This document shows, piece by piece, positions 1-8,938 of a stretch of 64,000 nucleotides of DNA. A program made the position numbers and the translations under genes. This DNA comes from Planctomycetota bacterium (GTDB lineage: Bacteria; Planctomycetota; Phycisphaerae; Phycisphaerales; UBA5793). The stretch spans positions 1,834,581 through 1,898,580 of the forward strand of contig JABFGK010000001.1 of the NCBI GenBank assembly GCA_013112555.1, written 5' to 3'. The notes below the pieces were generated by a model that was given only the letters and a program-made list of their open reading frames with translations, made no database searches and was not told the origin of the DNA. The first letter of the stretch is position 1, and each line of letters starts with the position of its first letter.

Positions 1-1222
1 GAATGACGTTTGAGATCGTGAAGATCGGCAGGAGCAGTGAGATGGCCACCGTCCCGATCAGCACACCCATGAAGCCGATCATGATCGGCTCGATGTACTG
101 TGTCGTCTTGGCTACCGCGTCATCAAGTTCCGATTCCGTAACCTCTCCGATGCGCTCCATCACCTTGCCGATCCGGCCGGCCTGCTCGCCGGCGGAGATC
201 ATCTGAATGATGTTGCCAGGGATCAGGCGATGTGCCGACAATGCATCACAGAGCTTGCGCCCGCTTTCGAGCTGCTCCGTCACTTCCGCCCACATCCGCG
301 TGTAGAAGCTGTTATTGGCCACCCCCTGGGTAATCCGAATTGCCTCGAGCAGATCCACACCGGAGACCAGCAACGTGGCCAGCGTCCGGGCCGAACGAGC
401 CAGGTACAGTTTCCCATACATATGCCCCAGCATCGGTGCGCGGAGCTTCAGCCAGTCCACCGTGCGACGGCCGACCGGTTTGCGGAGAAAGCCGATCGTT
501 ATCACAACCACGCCTAGCACACCGGCAATCAGATGTGGCCAAAACTGCGTCAACACGCCGCTCACGGCCAGCAGGATCTTCGTCGGAGTCGGCAGCATTG
601 CCTCACGGTTTGCATAGATACTCGCAAACCGAGGGAGTACCACGACCATCAGGAAGATTGAGATCACGACGGCCAGGATCATCATGATCGTCGGATAAGT
701 CATTGCCCCGCGAATCTGCTTGAAGGTCTTCAACTCCTTGGATAGATACTCGCTCACGCGACTGAGCATCATGCCCATCGTGCCCGATGCCTCGGAGGCC
801 TCGACCAGGCTGATCATGATGGTCGGAAACACCTGTGGCCAACGCCCGAGCGCAGACGACAGTGTTGCCCCGGAGGTCACCTCATCGGTGACCATCTCGA
901 TGATTCGTTTGAAATCGCTCGAACCCTGATTCTGATTGAAACACTCCAGCGCCCGGCCCAGCGGGACCCCGGTGTCAAGCATGACGGCGAGCTGATGACA
1001 GAAGTCGATCACTTCATCGCGCTTGACCCGGCGGGCTGATTCGGCAATGCGGAGTTCATCCAGGTGCGTGCGATCATTTCGATGCAGGCCTTCCGTCAGA
1101 TTAATGACGTACTTGCCTTCCATGCGCAGTTTACGACTTGCCTCAATGAGGCAGGACGCGTCGATCGTTCCATTGATCAACTCGCCGCGAAGATCACGTG
1201 CCTGGTAACTATACAACCCCAT
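1..1222 (-). CDS. Type II secretion / type IV pilus inner-membrane platform protein (GspF/PilC family), 3' end cut by window edge
   Basis: Translation of the minus strand from the ATG at 1222 gives MGLYSYQARDLRGELING and runs open for 407 codons to the window edge. That is almost the full usual length of about 400 residues, so only a few residues are missing. Two GspF domains are visible: a first near residues 60-190 containing CHQLAVMLDTGVPLGRALE, and a second in the C-terminal half with RSARTLATLLVSGVDLLEA. Each is followed by long hydrophobic segments. Family knowledge: this polytopic protein is the platform on which the assembly ATPase acts to push pseudopilin subunits into the pseudopilus. 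It lies 52 bp downstream of the GspE/PilB-type ATPase, which fits the usual pairing. The identification is firm; whether the machine is a secretion system or a pilus cannot be told from this gene. Confidence 0.93.
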   Translation of the reverse strand, partial: MGLYSYQARDLRGELINGTIDASCLIEASRKLRMEGKYVINLTEGLHRNDRTHLDELRIAESARRVKRDEVIDFCHQLAVMLDTGVPLGRALECFNQNQGSSDFKRIIEMVTDEVTSGATLSSALGRWPQVFPTIMISLVEASEASGTMGMMLSRVSEYLSKELKTFKQIRGAMTYPTIMMILAVVISIFLMVVVLPRFASIYANREAMLPTPTKILLAVSGVLTQFWPHLIAGVLGVVVITIGFLRKPVGRRTVDWLKLRAPMLGHMYGKLYLARSARTLATLLVSGVDLLEAIRITQGVANNSFYTRMWAEVTEQLESGRKLCDALSAHRLIPGNIIQMISAGEQAGRIGKVMERIGEVTESELDDAVAKTTQYIEPIMIGFMGVLIGTVAISLLLPIFTISNVI

Positions 1223-1274
1223 GTTGGCGTAGTGCCCTCTATTGACCGTGCCTGACGGCCCGGCTTCCTCTTTC

Positions 1275-3014
1275 TTACAATGCAGTCGCGAAGAACACTT
1301 CTTCAATCGTCGTCAGTCCGGCTGCCGCCTTCGACAGACCGTCCTGTCGCAGCGTGGCAAACTCACAGTCTGACAGGGCTGCGCGGATGTCATGCAGATC
1401 CGAGCCTCGGCTGATCGCTTCAAGAACGCCCTCCTCCGGGAGGAACAGTTCGTAGATACCCAGACGCCCGCTATACCCGGTTGTTCGACACTTCGAACAC
1501 CCGATGCCGGCAAAGAAACTGTCGCAGTCACCCAGACTCTCCCGCACAGCCTTGGCCGTGATGGGATCGAGTTCAGCCTTCTGCTTGCAGTGGACGCAAA
1601 TCTTCCGCACGAGCCGCTGTGCCAGCACCCCACGCAGAATTGCAGCCACGAGATACGGCTCGACCCCGAGATTAATCATTCGAATCACAGCGCTCAGCGA
1701 GTCGTTGGTATGCAGCGTGCTCAGGACGAGATGCCCCGTCAGTGCTGCCTGAGTCAGGATGCGTGCCGTCTCCGAATCGCGCACTTCGCCGACCATGAGA
1801 ATGTCCGGGTCCTGACGCAGCAGCGAGCGAAGTGCCGTCGAGAACGTGAAGCCGGCCTTCTCATTCACCTGGAACTGATTAATGCCGCATAGCCCCGCTT
1901 CGACCGGGTCCTCGACCGTGCTGATGTTCTGTTCGTCCGAGTTCATCTCAGAAATCACTGAGTACAGTGTTGTCGATTTCCCGCTGCCGGTCGGGCCGGT
2001 CACGAGCACGACCCCGTTGGGCTGCTGAATCACCCGCCGCCACTGTTCGAGCATCGTCGGCGAGAAGCCGAGTCGATCGAGGCTCACCACGGCGTTGGAG
2101 GTGTCGATAATTCGGATGACGACCTTCTCGCCGTCCTTTGACGGCATCGTGGATACACGAAGGTCCACCGGGCGCCCGTCGAGCAGTACGTGGATGTCAC
2201 CGTCCTGCGGCATCCGTCGCTCAGCAATATCAAGACTCGACATGATCTTGATACGGCTCACGATGGCTGCATGCATCGGGGCCGGCGGGGAGATTTTCTG
2301 GAACAGTTTGCCGTCGATTCGATATCGTACCCTGAGGCGACCACTGTTCGGCTCGATGTGGATGTCCGAGGCGCCTTCATTGACGGCACTGTAGATCAGG
2401 TAATTAACAAGTTTCACGACCGGGGACTGCCCGGCGACTTCCTCCAGTTTGTCAAGTTCCGTCATCTGACGCTCAACAACCGAGAACTCATCCTGATTCA
2501 GATCGTCATAGATATCATCAATCACGAATACATTGGCACTGGGAAGATACTGACGCAAGGTGCTGCGTATGTCGGTCTCAGTCCCGGCCACGATCTGGAC
2601 CTCGTACCCGCTGACCCGCTTGAGTTCCTCAATCAGGAAGAGATTTGCCGGCTCGGTCACGGCGACGGTGAGGCGGTTCCGCACGACGAATAGCGGGAGG
2701 ACGCACTGCGTCTCCAGGAAGTCGCGCGGCAGGACCTCAATCACCTTCGGGTCCGCCAGCGACGGGCTGATATGTGCAAACGGGACGCCGTAGGCGTGGG
2801 CCAGCACCTCGAGCACCTGGTCCTCGGTGACATAGCCCAACTCCACGAGCATCTCGCCCAGGAGTTTGCGGTGCCCATGCCGAGCCTGGCGCTCCAGCGC
2901 TTCATCGAGTTGTTCCTGTCTCAGAAGTCCGCGGTCCACAAGCAGCGTGCCCAGTTGCATACGACTGGCATCGTGCATCGTCCGCGCGGATGTAGACACG
3001 TCTTGAGGCTTCAT
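1275..3014 (-). CDS. Assembly ATPase of type II secretion / type IV pilus (GspE/PilB family)
   Basis: 579 residues. The N-terminal part (residues about 15-160) is an MshEN-type domain starting MQLGTLLVDRGLLRQEQLDE. The ATPase core has Walker A GPTGSGKST near residue 340, an Asp box with QDPDILMVGEVRDSETA, and the His-box segment TGHLVLSTLHTNDS. A four-cysteine zinc site CVHC...CSKC sits in the C-terminal domain, followed by TTGYSGRLGIYEL. Family knowledge: a cytoplasmic hexameric ATPase powering pseudopilus assembly through the GspF/PilC platform encoded just downstream. An alternative start at MQLGTLL would remove 18 residues. It follows the STAS gene by 7 bp, so it is probably cotranscribed with the signalling genes. 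The PilB/GspE split is not resolved here. Confidence 0.96.
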   Translation of the reverse strand: MKPQDVSTSARTMHDASRMQLGTLLVDRGLLRQEQLDEALERQARHGHRKLLGEMLVELGYVTEDQVLEVLAHAYGVPFAHISPSLADPKVIEVLPRDFLETQCVLPLFVVRNRLTVAVTEPANLFLIEELKRVSGYEVQIVAGTETDIRSTLRQYLPSANVFVIDDIYDDLNQDEFSVVERQMTELDKLEEVAGQSPVVKLVNYLIYSAVNEGASDIHIEPNSGRLRVRYRIDGKLFQKISPPAPMHAAIVSRIKIMSSLDIAERRMPQDGDIHVLLDGRPVDLRVSTMPSKDGEKVVIRIIDTSNAVVSLDRLGFSPTMLEQWRRVIQQPNGVVLVTGPTGSGKSTTLYSVISEMNSDEQNISTVEDPVEAGLCGINQFQVNEKAGFTFSTALRSLLRQDPDILMVGEVRDSETARILTQAALTGHLVLSTLHTNDSLSAVIRMINLGVEPYLVAAILRGVLAQRLVRKICVHCKQKAELDPITAKAVRESLGDCDSFFAGIGCSKCRTTGYSGRLGIYELFLPEEGVLEAISRGSDLHDIRAALSDCEFATLRQDGLSKAAAGLTTIEEVFFATAL

Positions 3015-3021
3015 ATACTGG

Positions 3022-3357
3022 TCACTTCAAACTACGAATCGCTTCGGTAATCTCTTGATGGACGTCAAACTGATGGCAGAGCCGCGTAATCGACAGGATC
3101 GTTGACAGATTCTCGGTTGGCCGCACCAGTCGAACCTGACCGAGGTGCTGTGCCGCTTCATCCTGAAGCCACAACAGCGACTCCAGCCCGGCACTGTCAA
3201 TGAAGGACACTTGCTCCGCCACCAGCACAAAATCGTGGCCGGCATCACTGAGGCGCTCGGTCACGGCTCGCTTGAAGGCATCAACTGAATCAGTCGTGAA
3301 GTCCCCTTCGAGCGCCATGATCGTCGTTCGATCGTGATCCTCGCATACCAGTTTCAT
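3022..3357 (-). CDS. STAS-domain protein, anti-anti-sigma-factor type
   Basis: 111 residues forming a single STAS fold. The opening MKLVCEDHDRTTIMALEGDF and the segment VSFIDSAGLESLLWLQ match the SpoIIAA/RsbV pattern, in which the Ser of the D-S-A-G-L box is the phosphorylation site. Family knowledge: such proteins bind and release a serine kinase/anti-sigma factor or act as a docking subunit in partner-switching. No anti-sigma kinase of the HATPase_c-only type lies beside it; the only HATPase here is the sensor kinase at 5433-6899. The ATG overlaps the stop of the HD-GYP gene by four bases (ATGA), implying translational coupling. Role in controlling the secretion machine is inferred from position only. 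Confidence 0.88.
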   Translation of the reverse strand: MKLVCEDHDRTTIMALEGDFTTDSVDAFKRAVTERLSDAGHDFVLVAEQVSFIDSAGLESLLWLQDEAAQHLGQVRLVRPTENLSTILSITRLCHQFDVHQEITEAIRSLK

Positions 3358-5006
3358 GCTGCCACCCCCTGTGCGCCCGGGTCACCGGCCTTATGGTTGG
3401 CAACCTGCCCGTCATACTCACTGAAATCGAGTGAGAGAAAGTGCGGGGTTAAGTCTGGATCAAACTGCGAGCCGGCACATGCCTGGATCTCTTCGAGGAC
3501 GCGCTCCCGAGGCAAGGCTGCCCGGTAGGTGCGGGTTGAACTCATGGCATCGAAACTGTCAGCCAGCGCCAGCAAGCGGCCCATCATCGGGATGTCCTCA
3601 CCAGCCAGCCCATGCGGGTACCCCTTCCCGTCATACCGCTCATGGTGATACAGCACGCCGGGGATAATGTCATCAAAGTGAGGAATGTCCTTTACAATGT
3701 TGGCCCCGATCTCCGGGTGGCCCTTGATGATCTCATATTCCTCTTTCGTCAGTTTGCCGGCCTTACACAGCACCGACTCCGGCACACCGATCTTGCCAAC
3801 GTCGTGCATCAGCCCGGCAATGTGAATCCGCTCCACCCGGTCCGGGGGAAGCCCGAGGGCCTCCGCCAGTTGGCGACTCAGCAATGCCACACGCTGGGAG
3901 TGGCCGCAAGTGTACCGGTCTTTTGCATCCACTGCAGCGGTCAGCGCCTCCAATGTCCCGAGGAACATCAGGTGCATCTGATCGTACAGCGTGACATTGT
4001 CAAGGAAGATTCGCAGTTGTGAGGCCGTCGACCCGACAAGTTTCAAGTCAACCGAACTGATATCACCGGCCTCAGGATCCTTGTCGATGGCCACGATCAG
4101 CCCGTACATCGTCTCGCCTTTGTACAGCGGGTACGCGAGCAGCGAATTGCCGAGCGCCGGCAACAGATGGCCCCATTGTGATGCAATGTCCAGCACGACC
4201 GCAGGCTTGTGAACCTGAGGCATCTGTGCGAGTGCTTCGACCGCCTGCTCGGCTTCGTTGATCGTCTTCTGGGTCGTTCCTTCGCACACGAACATGCCGG
4301 CCAGTTGCTCGCTGAGTTCCGGCAGATCAAACAGCTTCACGGCCACCCAGCGGAACGACATGACTTCAAGCAGGTCCTGACACAGCGACTGCACGAAGCA
4401 GCGCGGGTCGCCCGAAACGGTCAGTTCCTGACCGAGTCGGTACAGGAGATTCAGTTCCTCATAGGTCTCCGCCAGTTGCTGGCTTAACTTGGTCAGTTCG
4501 GACTCCTGTCGCCCGAGTTTGAACAGGTCCTCATACCAGCACCGGAGCAGGCACTCAACGGTGATCGGATCGGAGAGACATGCGGCTGCACATCCGTTGC
4601 ACTGGCCCGGGGTCGTGACGTTGGTACATCCGGAGTCCGCCTCGGTACTCTCAGACAGGACCTGACCCAGCGGCTTACTACAGACGCACGGCTCGATGAC
4701 TGCCAGGATCGTGTGCTCATGCCGACCCCGGCGGTTTGAAGAGAGGCGGAGTATGTGCCCGCCGTTGGGCAGGATGATCCGGTCGTCGCCCGGGTCGCTG
4801 GTCAATAGTTTCTGCCAGGGCTCCGGGGCGTCGGCCAGGAGTGTCTGGGCCCGACGCCAGTGCTCCGGCTTCAAACCAATACCATCATACAGCCGACCCT
4901 GATCGTCTGCGCGCACAAGGTAGGCACCAACCCGAAGTGCCCTGGCTGCCAGCACATCAAATGGATGATCACTCATACTGGATGAAACATGTGCAGTAAC
5001 TCTCAC
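3354..5006 (-). CDS. HD-GYP phosphohydrolase with GAF-like sensor region
   Basis: About 550 residues. A Cys-rich stretch sits near residues 108-152 (CVCSKPL, CTNVTTPGQCNGCAAACL). A GAF-like region follows at about 190-330, then an HD-GYP domain at about 350-525. The HD-GYP hallmarks are present: LMHDVGKIGVPESVL, HPEIGANIV, HHERYDGKGYP and LALADSFDAM. Family knowledge: HD-GYP proteins with these residues hydrolyse cyclic di-GMP. The neighbouring receiver, STAS and kinase genes suggest a signalling relay that sets c-di-GMP at the secretion machine; a PilZ protein is encoded at 48997-49464. The start used is GTG at 5006; an ATG at 4976 (MSDHPFDV) is an alternative. The Cys cluster could bind metal or respond to redox, which is a guess. 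Confidence 0.92.
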   Translation of the reverse strand: MRVTAHVSSSMSDHPFDVLAARALRVGAYLVRADDQGRLYDGIGLKPEHWRRAQTLLADAPEPWQKLLTSDPGDDRIILPNGGHILRLSSNRRGRHEHTILAVIEPCVCSKPLGQVLSESTEADSGCTNVTTPGQCNGCAAACLSDPITVECLLRCWYEDLFKLGRQESELTKLSQQLAETYEELNLLYRLGQELTVSGDPRCFVQSLCQDLLEVMSFRWVAVKLFDLPELSEQLAGMFVCEGTTQKTINEAEQAVEALAQMPQVHKPAVVLDIASQWGHLLPALGNSLLAYPLYKGETMYGLIVAIDKDPEAGDISSVDLKLVGSTASQLRIFLDNVTLYDQMHLMFLGTLEALTAAVDAKDRYTCGHSQRVALLSRQLAEALGLPPDRVERIHIAGLMHDVGKIGVPESVLCKAGKLTKEEYEIIKGHPEIGANIVKDIPHFDDIIPGVLYHHERYDGKGYPHGLAGEDIPMMGRLLALADSFDAMSSTRTYRAALPRERVLEEIQACAGSQFDPDLTPHFLSLDFSEYDGQVANHKAGDPGAQGVAA

Positions 5007-5007
5007 G

Positions 5008-5433
5008 TCAGCCCCCCGATTTCACTGACGCTAGTATTTCACCGACACGTGCCAGAAGTTCCCTCGGGCTGAAGGGCTTGGTCATGGACTCGACAATGCT
5101 GATCGTGTCAAGGTCCTCCTGACTGAGCGTGTAGCCTCGGGCCGTCAGAAGAATCACGGGAATCGACTTGGTTTCCGCATGCTCGCACAGCGCTCGGCAC
5201 ATCTCGAGGCCGGTCATGTACGGCATCTGGAAATCCGTAATGATCAAGTCCGGCTTCAGGCGACAGGCCATCTCATAGCCTTCCTCGCCGTCATGCGCCA
5301 AGTGGACGTCATATCCTGCGTTACTTAGTTTCAGCTTCACAACGTGCAGGATGTGAGCCTCGTCATCAACTGCCAGGATTGTCTTCTGCTCATCCATGAA
5401 CTTACCACCATCAGAGACCGTTGAATGCGGCAT
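5008..5433 (-). CDS. Single-domain response regulator (CheY-like receiver)
   Basis: 141 residues, receiver domain only with no output domain. Acidic pair in ILAVDDEAHIL, phospho-acceptor Asp in DLIITDFQMPYMTG, conserved Thr in ILLTARG and Lys in ESMTKPFSPREL. The ATG at 5433 overlaps the kinase stop as TAATG; a second ATG at 5397 (MDEQKTIL) is preceded by GGTGGTAAG and could be the true start, giving 129 residues. Family knowledge: accepts phosphate from a histidine kinase, here almost certainly the product of the overlapping upstream gene. With no DNA-binding domain, its output is probably protein-protein contact, plausibly with the HD-GYP protein encoded 1 bp downstream. That pairing is inference. 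Confidence 0.93.
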   Translation of the reverse strand: MPHSTVSDGGKFMDEQKTILAVDDEAHILHVVKLKLSNAGYDVHLAHDGEEGYEMACRLKPDLIITDFQMPYMTGLEMCRALCEHAETKSIPVILLTARGYTLSQEDLDTISIVESMTKPFSPRELLARVGEILASVKSGG

Positions 5434-6899
5434 TAGGTCTCGTTCCGCTCCGTCGGGACCGTGAACCAGAATCGACTTCCCATTCCGACTTCACTCTCGA
5501 CGCCGACTTCTCCCTTATGAACAACTTCGACGATCTGCTTGACCAGGTTCAGCCCCAGGCCCGTGCCTTTGGCCACCCGTTTGTAACTCTCAATGCGATA
5601 GAACTTCTCGAACAGACGAGGAATCGCCTGCGGCGGGATCCCCAGGCCGGTATCGTTTACTGCAACCATCACGGAACGATTGCAGTCGGCCAGATCCACC
5701 TCGACGGTGACCCGCCCGCCTTCCGGCGTGTACTTGATGGCATTCGAGACCAGATTCGTCATGGCCTGACGGATCAGGTTCCGATCGGCCGTTGCGCGAT
5801 AACACAACTGCCCATCCTTCGATGACAGCGTAATGTGCTTTCGCTCTGCCTGGTTTGTCAGGAAACTCACAACTTCGCGTGTGATCTCTGACAGATCGAT
5901 CTCCTGCCAGTCTGCCTGAATCAACCCGGCCTCAATCTTGCTGATGTTGAGCATGTTATCAATCAGGCAATCGAGCCGATCCGTCTCATTCTGAATGACG
6001 GCACAGTATTCCTGCCGCGATTGCTCGTCGCATGCCTCACCATCGTGGAGCAACTCCACGTATGCCTTGATGGAACTCAAGGGCGTGCGCAGCTCATGAC
6101 TCGCCTGAGCCACGAAGTTACTCTTCATTTGACTGATCTCACGTTCGCGCGTCACATCGTGCAGAATCGTGATCACGCCTGCAGCCTGGCGTTTGCTGTC
6201 ACACAGGCACCCGAGCGACATCTCATAGACCCCGCTCTTGTCCCCACCCTCGATTTCATGCTCGATCCGACGTCGGGCCGCGCTGTTGCTGCTCTCACGG
6301 GCTGCCTGAATCTGGCGCACCAGTTCCGTATCGTCGATCAGTTCCTCGATCGGGCAGTTCAATGACTCCTCGGGGTCAAGGCCAAAGAGCCTGACGGCCG
6401 AGTCATTGGCCAGAACGAGTTCATTGAATGCATCGGTGACAATCACCGCGTCTCGCATGGCCTGGATCACTTCGCGCAACTCGTCGCGCTCCACTCGACA
6501 GATGCGCTCTCGCACCTCGTGCTCAAGCAGTTCCGCTCGCAGTTCCTCGACCTGCTTCGATGATTCGGCCATCGACCGTGCATAGCCCGACACGAACGGG
6601 GCCAGCCAGGCCGGCTCCTGTCTCATGCGCCGTTCGGAATCCGAGTTTCGGCTCAGGAACTGACGTTCGTATGCCCGGAGCGATCGCTCAGCCAGCGCGC
6701 AGATGACGGCACCGAGACCGATGGCCATTGTGCCGGCAATCGTAATCTGGAGAAGCAAGCGCGGCAGGCCGTTGTGGAATCGCTGACCCGGCAACAGCTG
6801 GACGACCAGCGTCGCTGTCACGAGGGCGACAACACAGAGCATGACGAGCGCCATGACGCCCAGCACGTACTGCAGCAACCTGTTGTTGCGGTGGCTCAT
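5433..6899 (-). CDS. Membrane sensor histidine kinase with PAS domain
   Basis: About 488 residues from the ATG at 6899, chosen because AAGGAG lies about ten bases upstream; a GTG at 6926 would add nine residues. Two membrane segments near the N-terminus (LGVMALVMLCVVALVTATLV and TIAGTMAIGLGAVICALA) flank a very short external loop. A coiled stretch follows, then a PAS domain (about residues 150-270), the HisKA box ASHELRTPLSSIKAYVE, N box MTNLVSNAIKYTPEGG, G1 NDTGLGIP and G2 KGTGLGLNLVKQIVE. All catalytic motifs are intact. The order kinase, receiver, HD-GYP, STAS is unbroken and overlapping. The tiny periplasmic loop suggests that the PAS domain or the membrane itself senses the signal. Confidence 0.94.
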   Translation of the reverse strand: MSHRNNRLLQYVLGVMALVMLCVVALVTATLVVQLLPGQRFHNGLPRLLLQITIAGTMAIGLGAVICALAERSLRAYERQFLSRNSDSERRMRQEPAWLAPFVSGYARSMAESSKQVEELRAELLEHEVRERICRVERDELREVIQAMRDAVIVTDAFNELVLANDSAVRLFGLDPEESLNCPIEELIDDTELVRQIQAARESSNSAARRRIEHEIEGGDKSGVYEMSLGCLCDSKRQAAGVITILHDVTREREISQMKSNFVAQASHELRTPLSSIKAYVELLHDGEACDEQSRQEYCAVIQNETDRLDCLIDNMLNISKIEAGLIQADWQEIDLSEITREVVSFLTNQAERKHITLSSKDGQLCYRATADRNLIRQAMTNLVSNAIKYTPEGGRVTVEVDLADCNRSVMVAVNDTGLGIPPQAIPRLFEKFYRIESYKRVAKGTGLGLNLVKQIVEVVHKGEVGVESEVGMGSRFWFTVPTERNET

Positions 6900-6934
6900 C
6901 CCCGCCCCACTCCTTGCGCTTGACACACGTGCGC

Positions 6935-8185
6935 TCAGTGTGTCGAATCGTCCTCAGGAACAAATGTCAATCGTGCGTCCTCGGCTTGTGCCGCGTTGGC
7001 AGCAGCGAGCCGCCGTGCTGTGGCAAATGCCTGCTCTGATTCCGTCTGCTCACCGCACTGCTCCAGCGCACGACCCAGAAGCAACCACGGCTCGACCAGG
7101 TCGCCGGACAGATCGGCGGCATGCCGGAAGTCCTTGGAGGCCTGCTCGAAGTTTCCGAGCCGGTCATTGAGCAGCCCGCGAAGCATGTACCCCTCGAAGC
7201 GCGTCGGCCAACTCCCAATGAGTCGCTGCGAGACCTGCCTCAATCCCGAGTCGTCCCCGAGTTGATGGTTCAGGACCCCCAGCTCGACCCATGCATCACA
7301 GTTCGTTGGTGCCAGTCGGGTCAATTTGATGTATTCGAGCCGTGCCTCTACCGGGTGATCGGTCTGCAGCAGGCACATGGCGTACAACCGCCGGATGTCA
7401 TGTCGATCCGTATAGTCGGCATCGCTCAATAGCCGGGCCAGCTGATACTGTGCCTCATTCGGATCGCCTGCCTGGAACAGGGCCGTCGCATAGTCCTCGA
7501 CGACCGTCATGTCATCGGGAGCCAGCATCATGGCCTGCCGGAAGTAATCCGAAGCAGTCGAGGCCTCGCCCCGCATGAAAAACACATAGCCCATCGCACG
7601 GTGCATCCCGGCACTGTGCTCGAAGTGCGTCAGAGCGGACGACAGCAACTCCTCAGCCTCGTCAAGTCGCTTGAGACTGATGAGTGTCTCGATGGCGGCC
7701 ATCATGTAGTCTTCGCTTGATGGATCGATCCGTGCAGCATCGAGATAATGGGCACAGGCCGTTTCCAGATCGGACCAGCGTTGATAGACCAGCGCGATGT
7801 AATAGTGGGCCTCACACGCCTCAGGATTCAGCTCGAGAGCCGCCTTGAGCGAGTGGGCTGCAAGGTCCAACCGATGCTGCTCGATGAGAATCCGCCCGCG
7901 CAGGACATAATGAGGCGCATACTCCGGTTCATATGAAATGGCAGCATCAATGTTTGCCAGTGCCTGATCCAGGTTCCCGACACGGAAGTCCTGGGAGGCC
8001 GTCTGGGCCATCAACTCTGCAAAGTGCCGATTGTGCTGATCGCGCACTTCCTGCTTGATCTCACTCCCGCTTTTGGTGGCATCAGCACAGCCTGATACGA
8101 CACCAAGCACGGCCAGACCGAGAAGACCGGCCGACAGTGCTGTGGTGCGAACCCAACGATTTCGATATGGGCGTCGGTGAAGCAT
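6935..8185 (-). CDS. TPR-repeat lipoprotein
   Basis: About 416 residues. The N-terminus has an arginine-rich region, a hydrophobic stretch and the lipobox VVSGC, followed by Ala-Asp, so it is predicted to be lipidated and exported. The remainder is a chain of tetratricopeptide repeats, for example AHYYIALVYQRWSDLETACA and GDASTASDYFRQAM-like units. Family knowledge: TPR lipoproteins next to secretins often act as pilotins or assembly factors (PilF/PilW type). The gene sits between the secretin/unknown pair and the sensor kinase, so a pilotin-like role is reasonable but unproven. The ATG at 8185 is preferred over a TTG two codons upstream. Aspartate and glutamate are abundant throughout. Confidence 0.85.
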   Translation of the reverse strand: MLHRRPYRNRWVRTTALSAGLLGLAVLGVVSGCADATKSGSEIKQEVRDQHNRHFAELMAQTASQDFRVGNLDQALANIDAAISYEPEYAPHYVLRGRILIEQHRLDLAAHSLKAALELNPEACEAHYYIALVYQRWSDLETACAHYLDAARIDPSSEDYMMAAIETLISLKRLDEAEELLSSALTHFEHSAGMHRAMGYVFFMRGEASTASDYFRQAMMLAPDDMTVVEDYATALFQAGDPNEAQYQLARLLSDADYTDRHDIRRLYAMCLLQTDHPVEARLEYIKLTRLAPTNCDAWVELGVLNHQLGDDSGLRQVSQRLIGSWPTRFEGYMLRGLLNDRLGNFEQASKDFRHAADLSGDLVEPWLLLGRALEQCGEQTESEQAFATARRLAAANAAQAEDARLTFVPEDDSTH

Positions 8186-8277
8186 GATCAAGGTGATCCT
8201 TCCAAAGCAGAGACGAATATGGTGTTGTCAAGGAAGTGCCCGGCAGACCGTTCGGCCTGCCGGCACCGAAAGACTTA

Positions 8278-8916
8278 CTACTTCTCAGGCTGGGCTTCAA
8301 ATGGCTGGTCGGCTTCAACCTGAACGTACTGTGTGTGATCCGCCTCATCCCCGATCATGAGTTGGAACTCATGCCAGAATCCGAGAAATGTAAAGTGGCT
8401 TTCCATGAGCAGGTCCTGATCCTGAGTCACAACAAAGCCCTGCTGGGCAAAGTTGCCTGATCCAGTCCCATCATGAGCCTCGTAATCGAAGTTCTGAGAG
8501 AGGTGAGCCTGTTCATACGCGGCAGAATCGATTCCGAAGTCGTCAAACAGCGGCTCCTCAACGGCCACGTACCCATCGTCCGTGATTTCTACGACCGACT
8601 GGGCCGGGATGCCGGCGGAGTCGTGATGCCCGATCGTCTCGGCGTGCGCATCGGCTGCTGCGAACTCAACATCCGAGGTCTCATTGAAGTGGGCCGTCAG
8701 ATCAGCGTGCTGATCCGAGGCTGCTCCCATCTCAAGGCCCTGGTCATCATGCTGTTCCGGCATGTCAGTCGAGGACGGAACCGGTGCCACTTTGGTGACC
8801 ACGTCCGGCTGCCCTTCAAAGGCTTGTTCGACCGGCACGAAGGTGACGACCTCGCCGGGTGCGTACCCGGTGGACATCCCGATCGCATCGAGATGATCGG
8901 TCAGCATTTCCCTCAT
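8278..8916 (-). CDS. Hypothetical acidic, His/Gln-rich protein in the secretion locus
   Basis: 212 residues, no recognisable family. The protein is strongly acidic and rich in His, Gln and Val, with no signal peptide or membrane segment. Segments such as EQHDDQGLEMGAASDQHADL look disordered, while the C-terminal part (HFTFLGFWHEFQLMIGDEAD) is more hydrophobic. The reading frame has GC-rich third positions like its neighbours. It lies 22 bp downstream of the secretin stop and on the same strand, with about 90 bp to the TPR lipoprotein, so it is read as part of the operon. No strong ribosome site was found. A 149-codon open frame on the other strand is treated as a shadow. Function unknown; conceivably a cytoplasmic partner of the machine or a substrate. 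Confidence 0.6.
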   Translation of the reverse strand: MREMLTDHLDAIGMSTGYAPGEVVTFVPVEQAFEGQPDVVTKVAPVPSSTDMPEQHDDQGLEMGAASDQHADLTAHFNETSDVEFAAADAHAETIGHHDSAGIPAQSVVEITDDGYVAVEEPLFDDFGIDSAAYEQAHLSQNFDYEAHDGTGSGNFAQQGFVVTQDQDLLMESHFTFLGFWHEFQLMIGDEADHTQYVQVEADQPFEAQPEK

Positions 8917-8938
8917 GAGTGATCGGTTGTAGGAGCGT

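Noticed and set aside
8473-8922. 149-codon plus-strand frame opposite the acidic protein
   Set aside because: The minus-strand frame fits the operon and reads like a soluble acidic protein; the plus-strand product looks like a composition shadow.
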